A stretch of 64,000 bases of DNA from Actinomadura pelletieri DSM 43383 (GTDB lineage Bacteria; Actinomycetota; Actinomycetes; Streptosporangiales; Streptosporangiaceae), in the NCBI RefSeq assembly GCF_003634705.1, contig NZ_RBWU01000006.1:496001-560000 (forward strand), read 5' to 3'. The notes below the pieces were generated by a model that was not told where the DNA came from, made no database searches, and saw only the letters and a list, made by a program, of their open reading frames with translations. The translations under genes and the position numbers were made by a program. Positions 8,749 through 16,819 of the stretch are shown piece after piece. Numbering within the stretch: the first letter of the stretch is position 1; each line of letters starts with the position of its first letter.

Positions 8749-10101
8749 ATGCTGCGGCGGAGTCGAAAAGCGGTAAGTTGGGCCTTAGCCATGCTCGTCC
8801 TTGGAGCGGCCGCCTGGCCTGGGACGGCTGCAGCGGCACCCGCCCCGCTACCACAGCAATGGTGGTTCAAGACCTGGGGTGTGCAGAGCCATATTTGGCC
8901 GATCTCCAAGGGCGAGGGTGTCACGGTCGCCGTGATCGACACGGGCGTTCAGGCGAGCCTGCCTGAACTGCAGGGTGTGGTTCTCCCGGGCATGAATGCC
9001 GAGGACGGAACCGGCGACGGACGAGAAGATTTCGATAGTTTCAGCCCGTCACGTGGTCACGGGACGGTAATGGCTGCCCTCATAGCCGCGCAGGGTCGTG
9101 GCACGGGGATGATGGGGGTCGCTCCAGCGGCCAAGATCCTTCCGGTATACGCACAAGATAATCTTGCGTACGCCAAAGGCATCCGTTTCGCTGCTGACCG
9201 TGGTGCTCAAGTGATCAACCTTTCGCAGGCGGTCGCGGGGCCGTGTCCACGTGCTCTGCAGGAGGCCATTGCCTACGCGCTAGGTAAAGATGCAGTTATC
9301 GTGGCTGGTGCGGGAAACGACGGCAATGGCGCCAATCCGAGTAATTCGCCAGCGAACTGTAAGGGCGTTCTTGCCGTAGGCGCGGTCGACCTGAAGTTCA
9401 AGCCTTGGGAGAAGACGCAACGCCAGCCCTACGTCACAGTGGCCGCGCCCGGTGCCCATATGCAAGTGGTGTTCAAGGACGGGAAACTGCATTACGGTAG
9501 TGGAACCAGCGGTGCCACGGCCCTGGTGTCCGGTGCTGTTGCTCTTATCCGGGCCAAACATCCGGACATGGAGAACCGGGAGGTTGTGCGGCAGATCATT
9601 GCCTCGGCGTTGGACATTGGGGAGAAGGGGAAGGACGACCTAACTGGGTACGGCATTATTCGTCCGTATCGGCCGCTTGCGGGGAAGGTGCCTGGGGGTA
9701 CGGCGAATCCGGTGTTCGATGAGTTCGATCGCTGGAGGAAGACCCACGAACCTCAGGAGTCGAAGTCTGCGACTCCGGCCGCGTCGAAGAAGGACGACTC
9801 TTCGGCCACCATCATCGTGTGGATCGTGGTCATCGTCGTCCTAGGAGCGGGAGCAGGCCTTTTCGGATTCTTCATCTTCCGCCGGAACCGGGGCGGGCCG
9901 CCGCCGATGGGGCCGGGGAGTGGTTTCGGTGCTCCACAGGCGTTCGGGCAGCCGCCGGGAGGTCAGGGTGGTCCGTACCCGCCGGTTCCACCGCAGGGCG
10001 CCCCGCCGCACTGTCAACCGCACCCGCCCGCGCCGCCTGGGCAGCATCCGCCCGGCCAATGGCCGCCAGGTGGTGCTCCTCCGGCAAGGCCACCGCAGTA
10101 G
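8749..10101 (+). CDS. Mycosin 3 (type VII-associated subtilisin-like protease)
   Basis: 450 residues with signal peptide, catalytic motifs VAVIDTGVQ, RGHGTVMAA and SGTSGATA, oxyanion-hole AGAGNDG, a TM helix and a Pro/Gly/Gln tail. The residues after the catalytic Ser differ from copies 1 and 2 (GTSGATALVSG against GTSDAAAVTSA). The ATG at 8749 is 5 nt after AGGAG. From about 9535 onward it is nearly identical to copies 2 and 4 at DNA level. Probably membrane-anchored with the protease domain outside. Confidence 0.93.
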   Translation: MLRRSRKAVSWALAMLVLGAAAWPGTAAAAPAPLPQQWWFKTWGVQSHIWPISKGEGVTVAVIDTGVQASLPELQGVVLPGMNAEDGTGDGREDFDSFSPSRGHGTVMAALIAAQGRGTGMMGVAPAAKILPVYAQDNLAYAKGIRFAADRGAQVINLSQAVAGPCPRALQEAIAYALGKDAVIVAGAGNDGNGANPSNSPANCKGVLAVGAVDLKFKPWEKTQRQPYVTVAAPGAHMQVVFKDGKLHYGSGTSGATALVSGAVALIRAKHPDMENREVVRQIIASALDIGEKGKDDLTGYGIIRPYRPLAGKVPGGTANPVFDEFDRWRKTHEPQESKSATPAASKKDDSSATIIVWIVVIVVLGAGAGLFGFFIFRRNRGGPPPMGPGSGFGAPQAFGQPPGGQGGPYPPVPPQGAPPHCQPHPPAPPGQHPPGQWPPGGAPPARPPQ

Positions 10102-10452
10102 GACGAAGAGTCTCTGTGGTGCATCTTCGGACGGTGCACCTCGTTTCCGCATAGCGAGGCTCGAGTGCAATGGATGTTTCGATGGTCGGCACGATCTCGA
10201 AATCAGTGCGGCATGACCCATGGGTATGCCGATGGGAACCGGCGCACGTGATGACATGGTCGGCGAGGAATGCGAGCGCAGCACATGACTGACCGCAGAA
10301 GGACGATCTCTGTCACGACGATGACGCGGCCACGCCCCTTGATTGGCTGACATGGAGGCGGTCGTGCGGGGGAAATGACGACAGTGACGTTCCAGACCAT
10401 GATTGGTTTGGCGCTGGCCTGGGTTGAACGGTCACCTAGATGAGGAGTGCGA
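10102..10452. other. Spacer 3 of the mycosin array
   Basis: 351 nt with the same layout as the first two spacers: post-stop stretch, ghost fragment at 10175-10350, and leader with AGGAG before the next mycosin. No intact gene or obvious terminator. Confidence 0.8.
10175..10350 (+). pseudogene. Ghost 3: decayed 3' end of the Gly-rich WXG-domain gene
   Basis: GCGCAGCACATGACTGACCG at 10276-10295 is identical to ghost 2, including the nonsense TGA in place of TGG. It ends GATTGGCTGACATGGAGG, matching the region around the parent stop. The 5' part is more diverged than in ghosts 1 and 2. Confidence 0.8.
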
Positions 10453-11802
10453 ATGCTGCGGCGAAGTCGAAAAGCGGTCAGTTCAGCCTTAGCCATGCTC
10501 GTTCTAGGAGCAGTCGCCTTACCCGGCTCCGCTGCAGCGGCACCTAATCCGCTGCCGCAGGAGTGGTGGTTCAAGACTTGGGGAGTGCAGAGCCATCTTT
10601 GGCGGATCACCAAAGGTGATGGGGTCACGGTCGCGGTGATCGACACGGGCGTCGAGGCCGGTCTCCCAGAACTCGAGGGTGCGGTACTCCCAGGTCTGAA
10701 CGCCGAGGATGGACGCGGTGACGGTCGCCAAGACCTTGATCAGTTCAATTCGCCTCCCGGACACGGTACGGCGATGGCGTCGTTTATCGTCGGCCAGGGG
10801 AAAGGCACGGGGATGATGGGCATCGCTCCGGAGGCCAAGGTTCTCCCCGTGGTCGCACAAGGGCATCCTGCCTATGTCAAGGGCATACGGTTCGCAGCAG
10901 ACCAGGGTGTGCAAGTGATCAACATGTCGCAGGGGCTTCCTGGTCCGTGTCCACCTGCTCTGCAGGAGTCGATCGCCTATGCACTGGGCAAGGACGCGGT
11001 CATTGTTGCCTCGGCCGGCAACACCGGTCACGCAGGAAACCCGACCACCGCGCCCGCCAACTGTGCAGGCGTACTGTCGGTTGGTGCGGTGGATCTGAAC
11101 TTTCGGCCCTGGGAAAAGACCCAGCGCCAGTCATACGTAAAGGTGGCGGGCCCTGGAGTTCATACGACCGCACTGTTGAGAGACGGGAAGCTCCACGCTG
11201 GCAGCGGCACCAGTGACGCCGGAGCCCTGGTGTCCGGTGCTGTTGCTCTTATCCGGGCCAAACATCCGGATATGAAGAACCGGGAGGTTGTGCGGCAGAT
11301 CATTGCCTCGGCGTTGGACATTGGGGAGAAGGGGAAGGACGACCTAACTGGGTACGGCATTATTCGTCCGTATCGGCCGCTTGCGGGGAAGGCGCCTGGG
11401 GGTACGGCGAATCCGGTGTTCGATGAGTTCGATCGCTGGAGGAAGACCCACGAACCTCAGGAGTCGAAGTCTGCGACTCCGGCCGCGTCGAAGGAGGACG
11501 ACTCTTCGAGCTCCTTCATCGTGTGGATCGCGGTTCTCGTCGTCCTAGGGGCGGGAGCAGGCCTTTTCGTGTTCTTCTTCTCCCGCAGGAGCCGGGGCGG
11601 GCCGCCGCCGATGGGGCCGGGGAGCGGTTTCGGTGCGCCGCAGGCATTTGGACAGCAGCCGCCGGGAGGTCAGGGTGGTCCGTACCCGCCGGTTCCACCG
11701 CAGGGCGCCCCGCCGCACTATCAACCGCACCCGCCCGCGCCGCCAGGGCAGCATCCGCCCGGCCAATGGCCGCCAGGTGGTGCTCCCCCGGCAAGGCCAT
11801 AA
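10453..11802 (+). CDS. Mycosin 4 (type VII-associated subtilisin-like protease)
   Basis: 449 residues. Signal peptide, then catalytic motifs VAVIDTGVE, PPGHGTAMAS and SGTSDAGA, oxyanion-hole ASAGNTG, a TM helix and the shared Pro/Gly tail. The tail stops two residues early (ends PPARP). The ATG at 10453 follows AGGAG by 5 nt. Its catalytic domain is distinct from the other three, while the DNA from about 11239 is nearly identical to copies 2 and 3. It is the last copy of the array and is followed by an eroded spacer. Confidence 0.93.
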   Translation: MLRRSRKAVSSALAMLVLGAVALPGSAAAAPNPLPQEWWFKTWGVQSHLWRITKGDGVTVAVIDTGVEAGLPELEGAVLPGLNAEDGRGDGRQDLDQFNSPPGHGTAMASFIVGQGKGTGMMGIAPEAKVLPVVAQGHPAYVKGIRFAADQGVQVINMSQGLPGPCPPALQESIAYALGKDAVIVASAGNTGHAGNPTTAPANCAGVLSVGAVDLNFRPWEKTQRQSYVKVAGPGVHTTALLRDGKLHAGSGTSDAGALVSGAVALIRAKHPDMKNREVVRQIIASALDIGEKGKDDLTGYGIIRPYRPLAGKAPGGTANPVFDEFDRWRKTHEPQESKSATPAASKEDDSSSSFIVWIAVLVVLGAGAGLFVFFFSRRSRGGPPPMGPGSGFGAPQAFGQQPPGGQGGPYPPVPPQGAPPHYQPHPPAPPGQHPPGQWPPGGAPPARP

Positions 11803-12280
11803 GACGAAGGCCGTTGTGGTCATCCTTAGCAGCACATGTTGTGCTCCGTGTATTGAGGTTTCGTAATGCGACGGACAAGGCGACGGACCTCGCGACCGGA
11901 GTGACATTCGCCGCATGGTCTCGACCATGGCAGCGCAAGCATACCGATGACGCCAGAATGATTCGCCATCCCTGGCTATCGAATGCCGTGGTCATTTCCG
12001 ATTCTGAAACTTTGTTCACTGGAACTGTGCCAGGGAATGTCAGTCTCGTCCTGCATTAGTTGCGAAAGTTGATCGTAGCTTGCGTTTGAGTTCGCGGCTG
12101 TCGATCATTGGTACAGCCGTCACGCTTCCAGAGTTCGACGGCGGTCGAGAGTTCAGAGCCGCTATCGCGGTCTTGAAGTCGTCCATGCGTGGCGTGTGGA
12201 TCCAGGCTAGACCTGGGTTGGGTGGCGGGGGCGGTTGGGGGTTGAAGGCCTAGGGTGGCAGGTGGATGAAAGGAGGGCGG
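11803..12280. other. Eroded trailing spacer of the mycosin array
   Basis: The first ~100 nt (to about 11905) still resemble the start of the other spacers (CGAAG..TGTGGTCATC..TT, then GACCTCGCGACC). Similarity then fades, with no recognisable ghost 3' end. The remaining ~370 nt include no gene I can support. The last ~80 nt are G-rich and lead into the ribosome site AGGAGG of the ParA-like gene. Confidence 0.6.
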
Positions 12281-13771
12281 GTGCCGGACACTGGCTGGCA
12301 GCACTCCGTGTTGCGTGATCTTGGGGTGTCTCAGCGTGGGTTGGTGGCCTTCGGGGCCGCGTCGGCGGTGCTTGCCGATGACCGTTGGGGGGCCGAGGCG
12401 GCTGAGCACAGTGCGCCGCCGCCGGCTGTGCAGGAGCCCATCGCTGCGCCTTCGTCTGTCGAGACTTCGGCGGAACCGGTTTATGCGGGGGGTGAGGTGC
12501 CTCCGCCGAACGAGTCGTTGCCTGCGCCGCCGGGTCCGCAGGAGCCTCGGGAGGACGGTTCGGTGGGTGTTCCGCCGCAGCCGGGGCCTCAGCCTGCCTG
12601 GGGGAATGAGTCGATTTCCGGGGTGCGGCAGCCTTCGGTTAACGAGTCGTTGCCTGCGCCGCCGCCGATGCCGGAGGAGGCTCGGGCGGTTGCGGGTGCT
12701 GAAGCGTCGCAGCGGGAGGGGGTGCCGCTGGTCAATGATGAGTTCAGTTGGGATGCGGCGATTTCTCCCATTGGGGGGACGGAGGCTGAGGAGAGGGTTG
12801 CGCCGGAGGCGGCGCGGCGGGGGGTGGCGGAGGCGCCTGTGGCGGGGCCGCCGCAGGTGCATGATGTGCCGAGGGCGGACGAGTTCGTTCGTAAGAACCA
12901 GCACGGGGACGCGCTGGTGCATCGGGTCGGACGTGGGGTTCGTAAGGCCGTCGGGTCGTCCGGGGATGCTCGGACGAGGGCGGAGATCGGGGACTTTCTG
13001 GGGCAGCCCGTCGGCGGAATCCGGCAGATCACGGTGGTGAGTGTTCGGGGCGGGGCGGGGAAGACGACCGTGGCCGCGTTGCTGGCGACGGAGTTGGCGC
13101 GGCACCGTTCTGATCGGGTTCTGGCGATGGACGCCGACGCCGAGCTCGGGTCGTTGCCGTTGCGGCTCGGGGTGCAGTCGGAGGCGTCGCTGTTCGATCT
13201 CGTCGCGCAGCGGCCGCGTACGTTCGAGGAGGCCGCGCGGTACCTGCGGCAGACCCGGGACGGGTTGTGGGTGCTCGCGGCGACGCGGGGCGGACGGATC
13301 ACCGGTGAGATCACGTTCGAGACGTATCAGGCCGCGTTCAGTACGGTGAGCCGTTACGTGTCCACCGCGGTGACCGACTGCAGCGCGGGTGTTCTCACCG
13401 AACTGCACCGGGGCATTCTCGGGCAGTCCCATGGCGTCGTCCTCGTCACGCCGGGGACGGTCGACGGGGCGTTGAGCGCGCGGAGCGCGTTGGAGTGGTT
13501 CTCCCAGGGGGCGCGGCGGGGTCTGCTGCCCCGGACGGTGATCGCGATCGTGTCGCATGCGCCGCAGGTCGGCGCGGACCTCGAGCGGGCGACGGAGATG
13601 CTGACCGCGTGGGGGACGCCGGTCGTGCAGGTTCCTTACGACCGGCATCTCGCGACCGGCGCGGCGGTCGACATGTCGCGGCTCGGTGACGCCACCCGGA
13701 AGGCCGCCGGTCGGATCGCCTACGAGGCGTTCGCGCGGTCGTTGGGCGTCCACCAGGAGCCGGGCCGCTGA
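12281..13771 (+). CDS. EspI-like ESX-associated ParA/MinD ATPase with disordered N-terminus
   Basis: 496 residues. Residues 1-225 are Pro/Glu/Ala-rich and disordered, with a repeated NESLPAPP motif. Residues 245-490 form a ParA/MinD-type P-loop ATPase with deviant Walker A GGAGKTT (about 256-262) and the LAMDADAELGS segment. GTG at 12281 is preferred because AGGAGG sits 4 nt upstream; an in-frame ATG at 12266 would lie before that site. Similar disordered-plus-ParA proteins (EspI) occur in mycobacterial ESX-1 loci, where they influence secretion. It closes the ESX region here and is followed by a strong hairpin. Confidence 0.85.
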   Translation: MPDTGWQHSVLRDLGVSQRGLVAFGAASAVLADDRWGAEAAEHSAPPPAVQEPIAAPSSVETSAEPVYAGGEVPPPNESLPAPPGPQEPREDGSVGVPPQPGPQPAWGNESISGVRQPSVNESLPAPPPMPEEARAVAGAEASQREGVPLVNDEFSWDAAISPIGGTEAEERVAPEAARRGVAEAPVAGPPQVHDVPRADEFVRKNQHGDALVHRVGRGVRKAVGSSGDARTRAEIGDFLGQPVGGIRQITVVSVRGGAGKTTVAALLATELARHRSDRVLAMDADAELGSLPLRLGVQSEASLFDLVAQRPRTFEEAARYLRQTRDGLWVLAATRGGRITGEITFETYQAAFSTVSRYVSTAVTDCSAGVLTELHRGILGQSHGVVLVTPGTVDGALSARSALEWFSQGARRGLLPRTVIAIVSHAPQVGADLERATEMLTAWGTPVVQVPYDRHLATGAAVDMSRLGDATRKAAGRIAYEAFARSLGVHQEPGR

Positions 13772-13784
13772 CACGCGGCCCGGC
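13759..13784. terminator. Hairpin terminator between convergent genes
   Basis: Perfect 10-bp stem (GCCGGGCCGC / GCGGCCCGGC) with a 6-nt loop that contains the stop codon of the ParA-like gene. It lies between that gene and the convergent gene ending at 13795, so it may stop transcription from both sides. No U-tract, as is common in actinobacteria. Confidence 0.6.
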
Positions 13785-13794
13785 ATGGCCTGGC

Positions 13795-14592
13795 TCAGTC
13801 CGTCCAGAGGAGGCTGTTGGTCACCTCGACACCGAGTTCGCCGGCGGTGGCGAAGACGCTGCCGGTGCGGCCGCCGGTGTCGGCGCCGGTCGACCAGTAC
13901 GACTGGGCGTAGATCACGTTGGAGCCCTGCGTCCAGGAACGCGTCCAGTAGGCGGGATCGGCGCGGGGCTGGGGGAGGCCGCTCGCGTCGGACGGCGTGA
14001 GCAGCAGCGGCCAGCCCTTGTCATTGGTGATCCGGCTGATGTTGCTCGCCGCCGTCGGGCTGGAGAACCGCGCGATCGACACCGAGGTGATGATCTGCTT
14101 GCTGGGGCTGGCGTAGACGGCGGAGTGCATCACGCCGACGCACGGGTACGAGCGCAGCGCCGTGCGCAGTTTGGGGTTGGCGCGGCTGGTGCACGTCGCG
14201 GTGCGGGTGCCCGCCCGGGTGAAGGTGTTCCCCTTCGCCGTCCTGATCGTCGGGCCGAGGACGGAGGACGGATCCGACCCGCCGCCGCTGCTGGTCTGCG
14301 AGGGCGTCGGCTCGGGGGAGGAGGACGGCGTGTAGGGCGTGTACGTGGGCTGCGAGATCGTTCTCGCGGGATCGTCGTCGTCGCTCCTGAGGACGAGGAA
14401 GGCGCCGACGCCGATGACCGCCAGGACCGCCACCATGCCGATGATCAGCAGGGGGACCAGGGCGCCTCCGCCGCCGCGCGGCGGTGGGGGCGCCGGGAAA
14501 CCGGGGCCTCCGGGCAGCGGTGGACCCGGTGGTACGGGTGGTGGATAACCCGGCCCGCCCGGGGGCTGACCGGGCCATTGGGGGGAGTTCAT
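13795..14592 (-). CDS. Single-pass membrane protein with Pro-rich N-terminus
   Basis: 265 residues of unknown family. Residues 1-42 are Pro/Gly-rich and cytoplasmic, a TM helix lies at about 45-68, then a Ser/Thr/Pro linker leads to an extracytoplasmic domain (about 110-265) with two cysteines (ATCTSR, YPCVG). The architecture resembles other actinobacterial membrane proteins with a secreted sensor or binding domain. It converges on the ParA-like gene. Confidence 0.75.
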   Translation of the reverse strand: MNSPQWPGQPPGGPGYPPPVPPGPPLPGGPGFPAPPPPRGGGGALVPLLIIGMVAVLAVIGVGAFLVLRSDDDDPARTISQPTYTPYTPSSSPEPTPSQTSSGGGSDPSSVLGPTIRTAKGNTFTRAGTRTATCTSRANPKLRTALRSYPCVGVMHSAVYASPSKQIITSVSIARFSSPTAASNISRITNDKGWPLLLTPSDASGLPQPRADPAYWTRSWTQGSNVIYAQSYWSTGADTGGRTGSVFATAGELGVEVTNSLLWTD

Positions 14593-14841
14593 GGAGGCTC
14601 CGTGCTGATGTCCGTTGCGTGACCGCGGTTTCGGATCGATCCAGGGTAGCGGTCAGAACGTGGCGATTTTATAAGGAATGGTAGTTATGTCGGGCATTGT
14701 AGGTTTTTGCGGACGCGGCGGTCCGCGCGAATGTCTCATAGGGTTGCGTCGGAGAGGGGAGGAAGGTGTCCGATTCGGTCGGCGCTCCTTCGCAGCGTGT
14801 GGTGACGGCCCGCTCGGCCCGTCCGACCCGGGGGTGAACCG

Positions 14842-15282
14842 ATGAGCAGTGACCTGGTGGCGCTGGTTCGGCGCCGTCCGGATGTGCACGCCGTGGCCGA
14901 TGGCATGATCGCCATGGGCGAGGCGCTGGAGCTGCGCGGCGGCGAGTCCGGGCCGATCCTCGTGTACGACACCGAGGGCCGGTTGCTCGTCTCGATCGAG
15001 GAGGCGGTGCCGGTTCCGGCGCAGAGTGAGATCCGGCGGCTGCTCGGCGACGACTTCGCCGGACGCGTGACCGCCCCGGTGTGGTGGGTGGACGTTCGCG
15101 CCGTCGCCGATCTGCCCGACGCGATCCGCGTCGCCCGCAGGTTCACCGAGTTCCTGGTGCACTGGGCCGGCGGCGCCGTCTACCCGGACGGGGTCGGCGA
15201 GGCGCCCGCGCGCAGTTGGAAGGCCGCCGGCGTGGACGGCCAGGACGGAGTCGCCTACCACGGCGGGGTCATCGGCGGCTGA
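14842..15282 (+). CDS. Hypothetical cytoplasmic protein, 146 aa
   Basis: No family recognised. Soluble, without signal peptide or membrane segment. Contains the segment ILVYDTEGRLLVSIEEA and a Trp-rich centre (VWWVDVRAVADLP) that suggest a mixed alpha/beta fold. The start has only a weak ribosome site (GGGGGTGAACCG). It converges with the DUF1266-like gene, 17 nt away. It may belong to the accessory set around the ESX locus, but nothing in the sequence shows this. Confidence 0.65.
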   Translation: MSSDLVALVRRRPDVHAVADGMIAMGEALELRGGESGPILVYDTEGRLLVSIEEAVPVPAQSEIRRLLGDDFAGRVTAPVWWVDVRAVADLPDAIRVARRFTEFLVHWAGGAVYPDGVGEAPARSWKAAGVDGQDGVAYHGGVIGG

Positions 15283-15299
15283 ACCGGCGGACGCCGGGG

Positions 15300-16739
15300 T
15301 CAGGGCCAGTCGCGGGTGAGGTCGAGGTTCCATGGGACGAGATTCCAGGGGCTGCGCGCGTCGGTCATGAGGTCGTCGATGAGACGTTCGTACTCGGCCT
15401 GCGCGTTCCCTCCGCCACCCGACCAAAGCAGGCGGCCCTGCAAGTAGCAGGTGGCCATGTCCTGCCAGGACGAGTAGCGCCGCTGGATGTCCAGCGCCAG
15501 CGGCAGCATCCGCTCCCAGCAGTACTCCTCCGTCAGCCAACCCACCATGTGGCCCCAGCGGTAGAGCATCAGGGCCCGCCCGTAGTCCCAGATGAGGAAG
15601 CGTCCGACGTTCGCGCGGAGCACAGGGTCGGCGAGGGCCTTCAGACGGTGCAGTTCCTCGGACGCGTGGTTGCGGTCGTTGAAGAGCTGGTGAAGGAAGA
15701 GGGCGAGTTCGGCGCCCTCCTCACTGGCGTCCGCGCCGGGTTCGTCGCGCAGCAGCCGCGGGACGAGCCGCGCGTACGAGCCGCCCTCGTCCCCATAGCG
15801 GACCCGCACCAGCTCGATCAACCGCTCGACGAACGGGGGTTCGAGCCGGTCGCGGGCGATGAGGTCGTCGACCTCCCGGAGCAGCGTTCCGTACTCCTCC
15901 TGCGCGGCGGGGGAACGGGCGGCGAGATCGGCGTCCTGGGCGAAGTCGGCGCGGTGCCCGTCCTGGACGAGCCAGTTGACGGCGCCGAGGAGCTGTTCGA
16001 GGTCGTAGGCGCCCCACGGATCGTGGAGGAGTTCCTGGGCGGTGCGGCGGTCGGTGGCGGCGGCGTCCGCGTCCGGCGCCACCCCGAGCCGGTCGAGCCG
16101 GAACCCGTTGATCGCGCCGTAGGGCGCACCGGCCGCGATGATCCAGCGCTGCACGGGGGTGAGGTCGTCCGTCTGCCGCGCGGCATGGGCGTGGACACCG
16201 GACAGGTCCGGCGCGGAGATCAGCTCCCACAGGCGTCGCCGGAACTCCTCCGCCTGTCGCTCCTCGGTGCCGAAGAACCCGGCGAGCTGTTTGCGCAACG
16301 ATGGGTGCCGGATGTACAGGCGCCGGAAGACCGGGCCGTTCTTCCACACCAGATGCTCGGGCCGCAGATCGCCGAACGGGATGCGGGTCCGCCGGTGCAC
16401 CATGGCCCGTTCCGTGAACCGCAGCTCCAGGGCCGACCACAGCGCGCTCAGCGGTGTGAAGCGCAGCAGCAGGACGAATCCGAGCACGAAACCGAGCATG
16501 ATCGCGCCGGGGCCCAGTGCCCAGCGCGCCGCGTCCTGGAGTCCGGCCAGGGACAGGACGGCTCCGCCGAGGAGCAGCCCGATTCCCGTGATGCCGCAGG
16601 AGAGGAACCAGCTCGTGGTCAGGATCAGGGATCCCTGGATGCGGAGGACCGCCTCCTCGCCGTTGAACTCGAACGACCCTTCGGCGAGCGTCCCTTCGAC
16701 GGCCCGCTCAAGCGCGTCGAGCTGACCGGCGTTCCCCAT
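15300..16739 (-). CDS. Membrane protein with C-terminal DUF1266-like domain
   Basis: 479 residues. Two adjacent membrane helices lie near residues 38-90. A large cytoplasmic part follows, and near residues 380-410 it carries WDYGRALMLYRWGHMVGWLT, matching the pattern W-x2-GR-x3-L-x-RWG of DUF1266 proteins. The function of DUF1266 is unknown. The N-terminal membrane anchor is an addition I do not associate with the family. It is 80 nt downstream of the next minus-strand gene's stop, so co-transcription is possible. Confidence 0.75.
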   Translation of the reverse strand: MGNAGQLDALERAVEGTLAEGSFEFNGEEAVLRIQGSLILTTSWFLSCGITGIGLLLGGAVLSLAGLQDAARWALGPGAIMLGFVLGFVLLLRFTPLSALWSALELRFTERAMVHRRTRIPFGDLRPEHLVWKNGPVFRRLYIRHPSLRKQLAGFFGTEERQAEEFRRRLWELISAPDLSGVHAHAARQTDDLTPVQRWIIAAGAPYGAINGFRLDRLGVAPDADAAATDRRTAQELLHDPWGAYDLEQLLGAVNWLVQDGHRADFAQDADLAARSPAAQEEYGTLLREVDDLIARDRLEPPFVERLIELVRVRYGDEGGSYARLVPRLLRDEPGADASEEGAELALFLHQLFNDRNHASEELHRLKALADPVLRANVGRFLIWDYGRALMLYRWGHMVGWLTEEYCWERMLPLALDIQRRYSSWQDMATCYLQGRLLWSGGGGNAQAEYERLIDDLMTDARSPWNLVPWNLDLTRDWP

Positions 16740-16819
16740 GGGCAGGACCGTACATCATCCCTGACGGGTAGATCATCAGCGGTGCGAGGCCTCTGTCGAG
16801 GTGACCGGTGTGGACCGGT

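Noticed and set aside
6687..12265. Insertion sequence or integrase-driven origin of the mycosin array
   Set aside because: No transposase, terminal inverted repeats or target duplications seen in the spacers. The ghost-gene alignment explains the repeats by tandem duplication.
12056..13786. A 576-codon minus-strand open frame over the ParA-like gene
   Set aside because: Arg/Pro-rich shadow; the plus strand encodes a recognisable deviant Walker A ATPase with a good ribosome site.
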